Shown here piece by piece: positions 1 through 7,143 of a stretch of DNA of 9,950 nucleotides (positions are counted from its first letter, which is position 1; each line of letters begins with the position of its first letter). The notes beneath the pieces were generated by a model. It saw only the letters and a list, made by a program, of their open reading frames with translations. It made no database searches and had not been told where the DNA came from. Source of the DNA: Acidimicrobiia bacterium (GTDB lineage: Bacteria > Actinomycetota > Acidimicrobiia > Acidimicrobiales > Ilumatobacteraceae). The translations under genes were made by a program, and so were the position numbers. Location: assembly GCA_010030605.1 (NCBI GenBank), contig RHCK01000031.1, positions 1-9,950 on the forward strand. Direction: 5' to 3'.

Positions 1-163
1 AACGGGGCACGTCCTCGTCGACGCTGGCGGTACACAGCACTCGAGTACGACCGAACGACACCAGAACGCTGCCGGCAGCCATCTCGGTGAAGTCACGCTC
101 GAACGAGAGCGGGCGTAGTTCGTCGTGGTGCCGTCCGTCGGCGCGATGTCCGGTGTTGCTCAT
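1..163 (-). CDS. rph: Ribonuclease PH, 5' part only (runs off the left edge)
   Basis: RNase PH is a phosphate-dependent 3'-5' exoribonuclease that trims tRNA 3' ends. Only the first 54 codons are in the window. From the ATG at 163 they read MSNTGHRADGRHHDELRPLS, then SFERDFTEMAAGSVLVSFG and RTRVLCTASVDEDVPR. This matches the family N-terminus, with DGR..DELRP followed by GSVLV.FG.TRVLCTASVE..VPR. A purine-rich GGAGAAG lies just upstream of the ATG (minus strand, about 166-172), which supports this start. The gene follows murI on the same strand after 55 bp, and murI upstream of rph is the usual actinobacterial order, so the two are probably cotranscribed. The N-terminal extension before the DGR motif is a few residues longer than usual. 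No catalytic region can be assessed in this fragment. Confidence 0.93.
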   Translation of the reverse strand, partial: MSNTGHRADGRHHDELRPLSFERDFTEMAAGSVLVSFGRTRVLCTASVDEDVPR

Positions 164-218
164 GTCTTCTCCGTTGTTGTGGTGTTGTCGAAGGTGATTC
201 GAGTTGGATGGTTGGTGT

Positions 219-1103
219 TCAGCGCGGGGTCCAGGTTTCGGCGTTGGCCAATTCGGGTCCCAACAGTTTCTGGCCGAGTGTTTGGAACCATGACACGTCC
301 CCACTCGACATGAATCGATGTCGAGGCACATGGTCGTCGCGTCGCAACAAGCCCATCCCACCCAGTTGTTCACGAAGGGCGAACGCGGTTTCGTCGGCCG
401 ATGACACCAAGATCACGTCGCTTCCCAGAACCTCGGTGATGACCCGAGCGAGATAGGGATAGTGCGTGCAACCCAGCAACAGCGCGTCGACCTTGGCATC
501 GCGAATGGGAGCCAACAAACGCTCGGCGAGAAGAATCACTTCGGGCCCCGACGTGCGACCGCGCTCGACGAACTCCACGAAACCCGGACAAGCCGCGCTG
601 GTGAGGCGAATGGTGGCACCGATACCCGCCCGAGCGACCGCGCGATCGTAGGCACCCGATCCGATGGTTCCGATGGTTCCGATGACACCGATGTCGCCCG
701 ATCGCGTGGAATGCACGAGCGCCCGGGCCCCGGGTTCGATGACGCCGAGAATGGGCACGCTCAAACCTTCGGCGGCGAACTCGGCTTCCAGTTCGTGCAC
801 CGGCAAGGCGGCCGCCGCGGTGTTGCAGGCGACCACGATCGCCTTGGCCCCGAAGTCACGCACCAAGCTCCACGCCAGTTCACGTGCGTACGCGCGCACA
901 TCGTTGGGGTCCTTGTCGCCATACGGGTAGCGACCGGTGTCCCCGATGTAGATGACGTCCTCGTTGGGCAGCAAGTCGATGACCGCGCGAGCCACGGTGA
1001 GACCGCCAAAGCCGGAGTCGAACAGACCGATCGGTCCGGTGATGTCGGCGGCGGAGTTCACGGTGGAGAGGCTACGAGAATTGCCGTCCATTGTGCTTCG
1101 CAT
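219..1103 (-). CDS. murI: Glutamate racemase
   Basis: MurI interconverts L- and D-glutamate, a cofactor-independent cytoplasmic reaction that supplies D-Glu for peptidoglycan. The 294-residue product has both halves of the two-cysteine active site: FDSGFGGLTV (about 28-37) and GDTGRYPYG (54-62); VACNTAAAAL with Cys93; and LLGCTHYPYL with Cys212. IGVIGTIGTIGSGAY (138-152) is the usual family turn. The body has normal length, but about 22 residues precede GPIGLFDSG, more than most MurI proteins carry. The start is therefore uncertain: ATG 1103, ATG 1091 and GTG 1061 are all in frame and none has a clear Shine-Dalgarno sequence. It is divergent from the Dabb gene across 55 bp and lies directly upstream of rph. 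In Mycobacterium tuberculosis, murI likewise lies between cysM and rphA. Confidence 0.95.
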   Translation of the reverse strand: MRSTMDGNSRSLSTVNSAADITGPIGLFDSGFGGLTVARAVIDLLPNEDVIYIGDTGRYPYGDKDPNDVRAYARELAWSLVRDFGAKAIVVACNTAAAALPVHELEAEFAAEGLSVPILGVIEPGARALVHSTRSGDIGVIGTIGTIGSGAYDRAVARAGIGATIRLTSAACPGFVEFVERGRTSGPEVILLAERLLAPIRDAKVDALLLGCTHYPYLARVITEVLGSDVILVSSADETAFALREQLGGMGLLRRDDHVPRHRFMSSGDVSWFQTLGQKLLGPELANAETWTPR

Positions 1104-1146
1104 CGCGGTCGACCCGGAGAATGCCCAGCGATCGCGGAGTGCCGTT

Positions 1147-1152
1147 TAGATT
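1147..1152 (+). promoter_or_regulatory. Putative -10 box for a leaderless Dabb transcript
   Basis: TAGATT fits the actinobacterial TANNNT -10 pattern and ends 6 nt before the ATG at 1159. No Shine-Dalgarno-like purine run lies between them. Transcription starting about 7 nt downstream of the box would begin at or beside the start codon, giving a leaderless mRNA. I see no convincing -35 box. The same geometry recurs at smpB and mec in this window, which raises confidence. Confidence 0.5.
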
Positions 1153-1158
1153 TGCGGC

Positions 1159-1476
1159 ATGTCCGCATCCCGCATCCGACACATCGTGCTCTTCAACTGG
1201 AAGCCCGACACGCCCGCCGACCACGCCGAACGCACCGCTGTCGCCTTGGCCGAATTGCGGCCCAAGATTCCGCAGATCCGCTCCTACCACTACGGAGCGA
1301 ATCTGGGCATCAATCCGGGGACGTACGACTTCGCGGTGACCGCCGAGTTCGACAGCGTCGAGGATTACCTCATCTATCGCGACCATCCCGACCACAAGAT
1401 CTTCATCGAGAAGTACACGGCGCCGTACATCGACACGCGCGCCTCGATTCAATTCACGATTCCCCGCGAGTCCTGA
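1159..1476 (+). CDS. Dabb-domain (stress-responsive alpha/beta barrel) protein
   Basis: This 105-residue protein opens with IRHIVLFNWKPDTPA (6-20), the typical first strand of the Dabb dimeric alpha/beta-barrel family. It continues with SYHYGANLG (42-50), YDFAVTAEFDSVEDYLIYR (56-74) and HPDHKIFIEKY (76-86), matching the central strands and the helix of that fold. Members are small homodimers of mostly unknown role; some bind small hydrophobic molecules or act as cyclases or oxygenases. No catalytic residue can be assigned here. There is no signal peptide, so it is probably cytosolic. The ATG at 1159 is preceded by a -10-like box rather than a ribosome site. The transporter gene begins 6 nt after its stop, so the two are very likely cotranscribed, possibly for handling one metabolite, though that is inference. 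Confidence 0.85.
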   Translation: MSASRIRHIVLFNWKPDTPADHAERTAVALAELRPKIPQIRSYHYGANLGINPGTYDFAVTAEFDSVEDYLIYRDHPDHKIFIEKYTAPYIDTRASIQFTIPRES

Positions 1477-1482
1477 GACATC

Positions 1483-2316
1483 GTGCTCATCGCCACGGTT
1501 CTGGCGCTCGGCGCGGCCGTTCTTCACGCCGGCTGGAACCTGCGTATCAAACAGTCGGGCGATCGTTGGTTGGCTCTATGGGGACTGTTCTCCGCCGGCG
1601 GCTTGATCGGACTGCCCTACGCCGTGGTGGCCACGGTGACGGGCGATCTCGGATGGAGCGCCTGGGGTTGGGCCACCGCCAGCGGTGCCGTGCACGCCTT
1701 CTACATCGGACGATTGGCCAAGACGTACGACGTCGCCGACTTCAGCGTGACGTATCCCATCGCTCGCGGAGGTGGGGCGCTCTTCGCCGCGATCGGTGGT
1801 GTGTTGTTCCTGTCCGATCATCTCTCGCCGGTGTCGATCATCGGCATTCTGATCGTGGTCGGTGGTCTGGTGTTGCTCGCCGGCCATGTCGACTGGGCCC
1901 ATGTGTGGCCCGCGCTGATCGTGGGTTTTTTGATCGGCGCCTACACCGTGATCGACAGCAAGGGATCGCGGTCGACCGTTGGCAGTGCGTACGCCATGGC
2001 AATCTTCGTGACCGGCGGCATTGGCACGACCATCCAGGGAGTGTTCCGCAAACGCTGGACCGACATGCGCGCCAGCATCGCCCCGATGTGGAAACAGTAC
2101 GCCCTCACCGGACTGGCGTCGCTCGTCACATATTGGATGGTGCTGTTGGCCGTGCGCCGGGCTCCGGTGGGATACGTGACGGCGTTGCGCGAATCGAGCG
2201 TGGTGTTCGCCACGTTCATCGGATGGAAAGTGCTGAAGGAAAGCAGTGGCGTGCGCAGACTGGTCTCGTCAGCCGTGATGGTCGTCGGACTCGTGACATT
2301 GGTGGTCGGGCGATGA
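1483..2316 (+). CDS. EamA/DMT-superfamily membrane transporter
   Basis: The 277-residue product is strongly hydrophobic, with about ten membrane segments, near 2-19, 30-50, 58-75, 92-110, 115-134, 140-158, 168-186, 205-224, 228-248 and 258-275. It is built as two similar halves, the usual 5+5 arrangement of drug/metabolite transporters. The conserved end of each half is visible: VTYPIARGGGALFAAIG (89-105) and TALRESSVVFATFIGWKVL (233-251). Members export or exchange amino acids, nucleosides or other small metabolites across the inner membrane; the substrate cannot be told from sequence. The start is GTG at 1483, 6 nt after the Dabb stop, which suggests coupling. It converges on the four-gene minus-strand operon with only 12 bp between the stops and no visible terminator hairpin, so readthrough antisense RNA is possible. 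Confidence 0.9.
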   Translation: MLIATVLALGAAVLHAGWNLRIKQSGDRWLALWGLFSAGGLIGLPYAVVATVTGDLGWSAWGWATASGAVHAFYIGRLAKTYDVADFSVTYPIARGGGALFAAIGGVLFLSDHLSPVSIIGILIVVGGLVLLAGHVDWAHVWPALIVGFLIGAYTVIDSKGSRSTVGSAYAMAIFVTGGIGTTIQGVFRKRWTDMRASIAPMWKQYALTGLASLVTYWMVLLAVRRAPVGYVTALRESSVVFATFIGWKVLKESSGVRRLVSSAVMVVGLVTLVVGR

Positions 2317-2328
2317 CCAGTCGACGGC

Positions 2329-4278
2329 TCACTCGTACATTTCGTCGAGTTCGGTGACGCTTCGAAACACCGGTCCCCGACCGTTGAGGCCGTCGTCGAT
2401 CCATTCGCGCAACACCTTGGTGGCCAAAACGTCGTCCTCGTTGTAGCGGAGCAACTTGTCGCTCATCTCGCGTCGCTGACTCTCGTCATCGGTCGTGACC
2501 ACGATCTCGTACCAGAGAATCGAGTTGTCGCCGCCGGCATCCTCGTCGCGCCACGCGAATCCGGCCAACGGAGCAACCTTCTTCAACCCGAGGGTGTCGG
2601 TGGGCCAGATGAGCGAGTCGACGTTCGCCTTCAGATCGACCCAATGTTCCGAAGCACAGAACGCGTCGATCTCGTCGTGGCTCGGAACTCCGGGGAAATC
2701 GGGCCAGCGACCCGCGATCTCGTGCATGCGCGTGTTCTCGGCGTCGGTGTAGCAGTAGAAGCGAACGGAGTTCCCGCCGCGTTCGCACTCGTCGATGACG
2801 TCGTGCATCCACTTCCAGAAGGCCACGAAGGCCTCCGCTTCGTTCGCGTGACCCCCGGCCAAGGTGTGAAAGGGTCGATAACCCTCACGAACGCTCGACG
2901 GAGCACTCGCCCCGTTCCGGACGGTCGCGTTGGTTCCCCACAAGTACACGACGTCGGAGTTCTCCATGTCGACGTCGATCTCGATGTCGGCGCGCGACAC
3001 CGGCGGAACCACTTCGCCGCGAGGAAGATGCGGCAGTCCGTCGGGATGCAGCCGCACCCGGGCCGAATCGATGCGTCGGGTGACATTGGAGAACCACGGC
3101 AGTTCGGCCAACGTTTGGTCGAGGGTCGCCAGATCGGACACCGAGATGAACCCTTCCGCTTCCAAGAAATCGAGAGCCTTGCGGCTTCGGCCCGTGAGTT
3201 CCTTCACCGAATCGTCCTGATTCGGATGATCGGTGGCCATGAGTCGGTACTTGGTCAGGTCGATGTTGACGGCGTGCGCTCGATCGAACACCGATGCGGT
3301 GCGCACGTCGAGATTCGCCAACTGGGTCTGAGTGCGCACACCGATGAGCGCCAACTTCTTGACGTGAGCCTTCGTCACTCCGGCGATCAACGAAACGTGT
3401 TCCGATTCCCGAAGTTCGTCGTAACACACGTTCTTCCACGGACAAGTTGCGCAGCTTCCGTGCAGGATCGGCTCGGTGATCGGCGTTTGACCATCGAGCA
3501 TGCGTGCGATGGCCTCCCAGCGGAACGACCATTCGATGTCGAGGATCTCGAGCGCACTTCGTGGAGACGATGCGCCCGTTCCCGGATGCTCGTATCGCCA
3601 CAACGCCTCGTCGAGTCGTCGCCACACCAGTTGGAAATCGACATCGAAGATTCCTCCGATGGGGTCGACACTCGGAACCCAACCCAGCTCCGACAGCATC
3701 TCCCAGTAATGGGCCAACTGGAGTGAATCATCGAGCACGGGAGTGCCGATGACATCTGATGCGACGGTGGTCTCGAGGAACGGCGATGTGGTCGACCCGA
3801 TGAGCCACGATTTCGCTTTGGCCTTTCCGTCGAAACCGCGATGACTCTTGGCGTCGACCGGAACGTATCCCCACGCTGCATTGCGACTGGGTTGCTCCAC
3901 CCGTATCAAGATGTCGGGCTTTCCCGAACGCCCCGACACCGTGGGAAGTCCGCCCGCCAGGATGAGTCGCGCACCTTTGCGCATCATCGTGGCCGTTTCG
4001 TCGACCAGATCGTCGGCGCCCATCGCCGGTAGACGCACGACTCCGTGTTCGGTCTCGAGCCTCGAGAAGATCTCGGACTCGTGCGCGAAACCTTGCTCCA
4101 TGAGCAACTGCACGAACGCGCTCGGTTCGGTGCGCGGCAGATCGTCGTACGCGTGATTGCGATTGTTCACCTCGCGGTGTGCGCACTCGGTGGTGAACCG
4201 ACCATCTCCCGTTGCGCCAACAGGGATTCGGATCTTGGTTTCGGACGGGTTCAGGCCAGACGGGTTCAGGTCAGACAA
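2329..4278 (-). CDS. TM0106-type RecB-like nuclease with RNase H-fold C-terminal domain
   Basis: From a TTG start this is 649 residues. The N-terminal part is a RecB-like PD-(D/E)XK nuclease: ECAHR (Cys32); KPDILIRVE (Asp122); VPVDAKSHR (Asp142, Lys144); QLAHY (187-191, the QxxxY motif); and CATCPWKNVC (Cys276, 279, 285). The four cysteines are placed like those that hold the Fe-S cluster in Cas4 and AddB. A helix-hairpin-helix-like stretch follows at about 299-326. The C-terminal part resembles the RNase_H_2/YprB exonuclease fold: IEIDVDMENSDVVYLWG (432-448) and RYNEDDVLATKVLREW (612-627). This order matches the TM0106 family, whose members are often fused to an SF1 helicase. Here the helicase is the preceding gene. 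Upstream ATG 4386 would add 36 residues lying within the helicase gene and unlike the family. TTG 4278 has AAAGGA 6 nt upstream and an 8-nt overlap, so I prefer it. Biological role is unproven. Confidence 0.85.
   Translation of the reverse strand: MSDLNPSGLNPSETKIRIPVGATGDGRFTTECAHREVNNRNHAYDDLPRTEPSAFVQLLMEQGFAHESEIFSRLETEHGVVRLPAMGADDLVDETATMMRKGARLILAGGLPTVSGRSGKPDILIRVEQPSRNAAWGYVPVDAKSHRGFDGKAKAKSWLIGSTTSPFLETTVASDVIGTPVLDDSLQLAHYWEMLSELGWVPSVDPIGGIFDVDFQLVWRRLDEALWRYEHPGTGASSPRSALEILDIEWSFRWEAIARMLDGQTPITEPILHGSCATCPWKNVCYDELRESEHVSLIAGVTKAHVKKLALIGVRTQTQLANLDVRTASVFDRAHAVNIDLTKYRLMATDHPNQDDSVKELTGRSRKALDFLEAEGFISVSDLATLDQTLAELPWFSNVTRRIDSARVRLHPDGLPHLPRGEVVPPVSRADIEIDVDMENSDVVYLWGTNATVRNGASAPSSVREGYRPFHTLAGGHANEAEAFVAFWKWMHDVIDECERGGNSVRFYCYTDAENTRMHEIAGRWPDFPGVPSHDEIDAFCASEHWVDLKANVDSLIWPTDTLGLKKVAPLAGFAWRDEDAGGDNSILWYEIVVTTDDESQRREMSDKLLRYNEDDVLATKVLREWIDDGLNGRGPVFRSVTELDEMYE
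4246..4275. repeat. 15-bp tandem duplication at the nuclease start
   Basis: CGGGTTCAGGCCAGA (4246-4260) is followed directly by CGGGTTCAGGTCAGA (4261-4275), 14 of 15 bases identical. On the minus strand it encodes two copies of S-[DG]-L-N-P at the very start of the nuclease. The second plus-strand copy contains the helicase stop codon at 4271-4273. The unit is a multiple of three, so copy-number change would lengthen or shorten the nuclease N-terminus without shifting its frame. Confidence 0.8.
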
Positions 4279-5611
4279 TGAGATTCCTTTCACGGTGATA
4301 AGCGAGAAACTCGCGATGGAGCGCATGACCCTTGCCGACGGCATCGAGGGCTCCGAGCGCCTGATCGGCGAGAGGGAGATGATCATCGAGGGTGTCGCTC
4401 ACGTGATCGCGAGTCACGAAGAAACACGCCGCTTGGTGACGAGACGACATCACGCACAAGCGACCGGTTTCCAAGTCGAACGCGGACGGAGACATCACCC
4501 CCGAAAGCGGATGCACCGCGACCATGACCGGCTTCTCCAGACCCTGCCAACGCTCGGGAGTGGTCACCCGAATGTCGGCGTACTTGGACGACAGGGCGCG
4601 CAATTCGTTCTGAATGGCGGTGTTCATGAGGTTGTGCGTCGACACCACGCCGATGTCGGCCGAACGGAGCATGCGAGGGGCACTCTTCTCATCGGGCGCC
4701 GTCGACACCTCGCAACGACGTTCGATGAGCCGAGCGACGACAGCGGCCGTGTATCGCGCCAATTCGATGTCGGTGCCCACCGGAAGTCCGGCGGCGGGCG
4801 TGGGCATTTGGAGAATGCTGGTGGTCGAGGGATGTCGGGACGCATTCATCGCGACGAGTGCCGCGTCGACCGCGTCGGCGGCCGGTCCACCCGAGCGAAC
4901 GTTCTTGGTTGGCCGGATGAAGCGCTCACCTTGTTTCGCGTCGCTGTCGAACTCGAAGTCGTAGAAGCGATTCACGAGTTGCACCGAATCGAAGGGAAGT
5001 CGGCGACAGGTGGGCAATCTCAGTTCGGTGCGCAACGGCGCGAGGTTCGGATTGGAGAGGATGAGCGTGGGGGTGGCCTGATGCGGCGGGTGATCCGACG
5101 ACTCCCACCGATCGACGTCGATGGCCACCGTCGGCGGAATCTGTCCGGGGTCGCCGATGAAGACGTAACGGTCGGCGGCATGACGCATGGGAAGGAAATC
5201 GGCCCACGCCATCTGCCACGCCTCGTCGACGAAAATGATGTCGAAGTCTCCATCGAACTTCGAGAGAGCAAGCTTGGCCACCGTGCCCACCATCACGAGC
5301 GGACCATCGGGGATGGCGTTCTTGCGATCGATGTACACCACTCTGTCGTTCGTGTTCGCGGGGCGTTGATAACCGGAACTGGAAAAACGAATGACGGTCT
5401 GCTTGTCGTAGCGGGCCGCGATACGACCACAAATTTCGTCGACCTGGTTGTTGGTCTGTGCCGCCAAGACGATTCGTTGACGTCCTTTGATGCCGGCGTC
5501 GAGTGACTCCACCAATGTGTAGGTCTTGCCCGACCCCGGGGGCGCCTTCACCACGGCGATCGCCCCCGAACCAGAAACGAAGGAGCGCAAGGCGCGGACG
5601 ACGGAGCTCAT
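4271..5611 (-). CDS. Compact SF1 (Upf1-like) helicase/ATPase
   Basis: This 446-residue protein carries the SF1 helicase motif set: Walker A APPGSGKT (23-30); motif Ia VLAAQTNNQVDE (48-59); Walker B IIFVDEAWQM (125-134); motif III FIGDPGQIPP (151-160); LRLPTCRRLP (197-206) near motif IV; GVVSTHN (321-327); motif V TTPERWQGLEKPVMV (350-364); and motif VI VMSSRHQAACFFV (387-399) with the arginine finger. These place it with AAA_11/AAA_12-type SF1B translocases that act on single-stranded DNA or RNA. It is short: only 22 residues precede Walker A, so the usual Q-motif and N-terminal domains are absent. The open frame extends to 5998, but the ATG at 5611 has a strong GGAGGTG site and overlaps the previous stop (ATGA), so the longer version is rejected. 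In many bacteria this helicase type is fused behind the TM0106 nuclease; here it is separate and upstream. Confidence 0.88.
   Translation of the reverse strand: MSSVVRALRSFVSGSGAIAVVKAPPGSGKTYTLVESLDAGIKGRQRIVLAAQTNNQVDEICGRIAARYDKQTVIRFSSSGYQRPANTNDRVVYIDRKNAIPDGPLVMVGTVAKLALSKFDGDFDIIFVDEAWQMAWADFLPMRHAADRYVFIGDPGQIPPTVAIDVDRWESSDHPPHQATPTLILSNPNLAPLRTELRLPTCRRLPFDSVQLVNRFYDFEFDSDAKQGERFIRPTKNVRSGGPAADAVDAALVAMNASRHPSTTSILQMPTPAAGLPVGTDIELARYTAAVVARLIERRCEVSTAPDEKSAPRMLRSADIGVVSTHNLMNTAIQNELRALSSKYADIRVTTPERWQGLEKPVMVAVHPLSGVMSPSAFDLETGRLCVMSSRHQAACFFVTRDHVSDTLDDHLPLADQALGALDAVGKGHALHREFLAYHRERNLIV
4285..4290 (-). promoter_or_regulatory. Ribosome binding site supporting a TTG start for the nuclease
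   Basis: On the minus strand AAAGGA (4290 down to 4285) stands 6 nt before TTG at 4278, inside the last helicase codons. The alternative starts, GTG at 4293 and ATG at 4386, have no comparable purine run upstream. This decides the start in favour of TTG and implies coupling to helicase translation. Confidence 0.55.
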
Positions 5612-7143
5612 TCGGCACCTCCATCGATCACGTCGAGATCGACGGCATCCAATTCCGCCTGCTCCATCTCGGACGCGATGTTGCGGCGGAAGTAATCGAG
5701 GATGTCGAATCCGCTTTCCGTCGCCGCGGTGATGCGATAGCTGAGGCTCTCGGTGAAATGCACCGGAAAGTCCTCGATCAGAATCAAACGCCGACCCCGC
5801 CACGTCGGATCGCCGGCCCGCTTGGCCATCGGTCCGGTCGAATATTTGGGAGCCGACCAACCTGGCGCAACGGCGATGGTTCGATCCTCGATCGAGTACG
5901 ACAAAACCTTCACCTGCAACTTCGGCGCACCGGCAATGGCCAATGAACCACCCACCTTGATGTCGGGAAGATCGGGGAAATCGTGCACCAGCGTCCATCG
6001 GGCGCCGCCGCTCTCGACCGCCACGACCTTGGCGCGCACTCCGTGGCCACGACGCAGTTCCTCTTCTTGCAGTTCGCGATCACCGTGCACCAACGAGTGC
6101 GTGGCCTGGCGCGCCGCCGCCACCCGCTGTTGATACGCGAACGCCGCTTGTCGAGCGTTGACATCGCCACGCAGACCGGGCCAATAGGGACGTTCGGATG
6201 GGTCGGACGAACGTTCGCGAAACACTTGGTCCCACCACAGTCGACCGAACTTCTCGGTGCCGATACGGACCAAATCGGACAGACCATCGTTCGCACCGCG
6301 CGGGTCACGACGAAGTCGTTCGATGGTGGTGACGACGAGCGAATGTCGGTGAAGGAGTTGTTCGGCGATCGATGCATGTATCTCGCGCGCCGCCTTCTTG
6401 CCTTTGGCCACTCGTTGATCCCGAGGAACCGAGTTCCAACGTTCGACACGAGGTTCGAGTTCGGCTCGCTCGAAATCGGGATCGAGTGATGCCGCAACGG
6501 ATGCCTTCTCGGCTTCGGTCGCCGCGCGGAGGCGGGAGTCCCGCGATTTCTCCTTGCCCATCCAACCCAGAAGATGCCCGAGGTGCGCCTGCCGCACCGG
6601 CGCACTGGGAAAGTCGAATGCCGTCGTCAACGCCGTGGGAGCGACGACCACCGTCTGCTGCCCGGGGCGTTGCGAGTCCACGAACAAACAGTTCGCGAGA
6701 TTTCCGAGCGCTCGCAGCACGTCGACGTCGGGACGTTCCCACGTGGTGCGGGCGTACGCGAAGGCGATGGAATGGAGCAGCTCGAGGTGCGACGTACCGG
6801 GCACCCAGAGTTGCCGGAACTCGTACACGCTCATTGCGTCGTCGACATCGGGGGCGTACGACGGGTGACCGAAGTGGGCCAGAACCAAACGACCAACCTC
6901 GATCATCATGTCGGCGACCAGATCGCGATCACGCGGATCAGGGACAGTGAAGATGCGGGGATCCTCGTGAGGTCGACCAAGGGCCACGCCCCATGGCAAC
7001 GACTCACCTCCCATGCGAATGAACGACAAACACAGGATCTCGTCGTCGTCGCCCACGTGAACGTTCACCTTCTCGCCGCGCGGCAGGGGACGTCCCTCGT
7101 GCCACGCGAGCAGTCGCCGGGTGGTGCGAAGTTCGTTCGTCAT
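5608..7143 (-). CDS. Unrecognised 511-residue protein of the nuclease/helicase operon
   Basis: I do not recognise a family. The reading frame is real: both ends overlap neighbours by ATGA, and its last codons carry the helicase ribosome site. Three regions are visible. Residues 1-195 look like a mixed alpha/beta domain, with aromatic stretches such as YEFRQLWVPGTSHLELLHS (107-125) and VVVAPTALTTAFDFP (165-179). Residues 200-365 are highly charged and probably helical. Residues 367-430 are strand-rich, with GVRAKVVAVESGGARWTLVH (368-387) and LQVKVLSYSIEDRTIAVAPG (409-428), which suggests a small beta-barrel. The tail is acidic. No nuclease, ATPase or membrane signature is seen. Because the downstream helicase lacks its N-terminal region, and Upf1-type helicases carry a beta-barrel there, this protein might supply that part in trans; this is speculation. 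It could equally be a DNA-binding or sensor subunit. Confidence 0.85.
   Translation of the reverse strand: MTNELRTTRRLLAWHEGRPLPRGEKVNVHVGDDDEILCLSFIRMGGESLPWGVALGRPHEDPRIFTVPDPRDRDLVADMMIEVGRLVLAHFGHPSYAPDVDDAMSVYEFRQLWVPGTSHLELLHSIAFAYARTTWERPDVDVLRALGNLANCLFVDSQRPGQQTVVVAPTALTTAFDFPSAPVRQAHLGHLLGWMGKEKSRDSRLRAATEAEKASVAASLDPDFERAELEPRVERWNSVPRDQRVAKGKKAAREIHASIAEQLLHRHSLVVTTIERLRRDPRGANDGLSDLVRIGTEKFGRLWWDQVFRERSSDPSERPYWPGLRGDVNARQAAFAYQQRVAAARQATHSLVHGDRELQEEELRRGHGVRAKVVAVESGGARWTLVHDFPDLPDIKVGGSLAIAGAPKLQVKVLSYSIEDRTIAVAPGWSAPKYSTGPMAKRAGDPTWRGRRLILIEDFPVHFTESLSYRITAATESGFDILDYFRRNIASEMEQAELDAVDLDVIDGGAE
5616..5622 (-). promoter_or_regulatory. Strong Shine-Dalgarno site fixing the helicase start
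   Basis: GGAGGTG on the minus strand (5622 down to 5616) ends 4 nt before the ATG at 5611, with the GGAGG core 6 nt before it, and lies in the last codons of the upstream 511-residue gene. It is the best ribosome site in the operon. It rules out the much longer in-frame extension to 5998. Confidence 0.75.

Noticed and set aside
661..696. Nine-base tandem repeat (CCGATGGTT and variants) in murI
   Set aside because: It encodes the IGTIGTIGS turn that MurI proteins normally have, so the repeat reflects a repeated amino acid pattern and not an expansion.
462..2357. A 631-codon plus-strand open frame
   Set aside because: It runs antisense through murI and in the wrong frame through the Dabb and transporter genes, all three well-matched families. 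Its product is rich in Arg, His and Gly with no motif, typical of a GC-rich shadow frame.
2644..3726. A 360-codon plus-strand open frame
   Set aside because: It is antisense to the TM0106-type nuclease and has shadow-like composition.
4157..5506. A 449-codon plus-strand open frame
   Set aside because: It is antisense to the helicase gene, whose full SF1 motif set is on the other strand; the plus-strand product shows no recognisable family feature.
5612..5998. A 129-residue N-terminal extension of the helicase
   Set aside because: It would overlap the 511-residue gene throughout. ATG 5611 has a strong ribosome site and an ATGA overlap, and the extension is Arg/Gly/Ser-rich without a helicase Q-motif.
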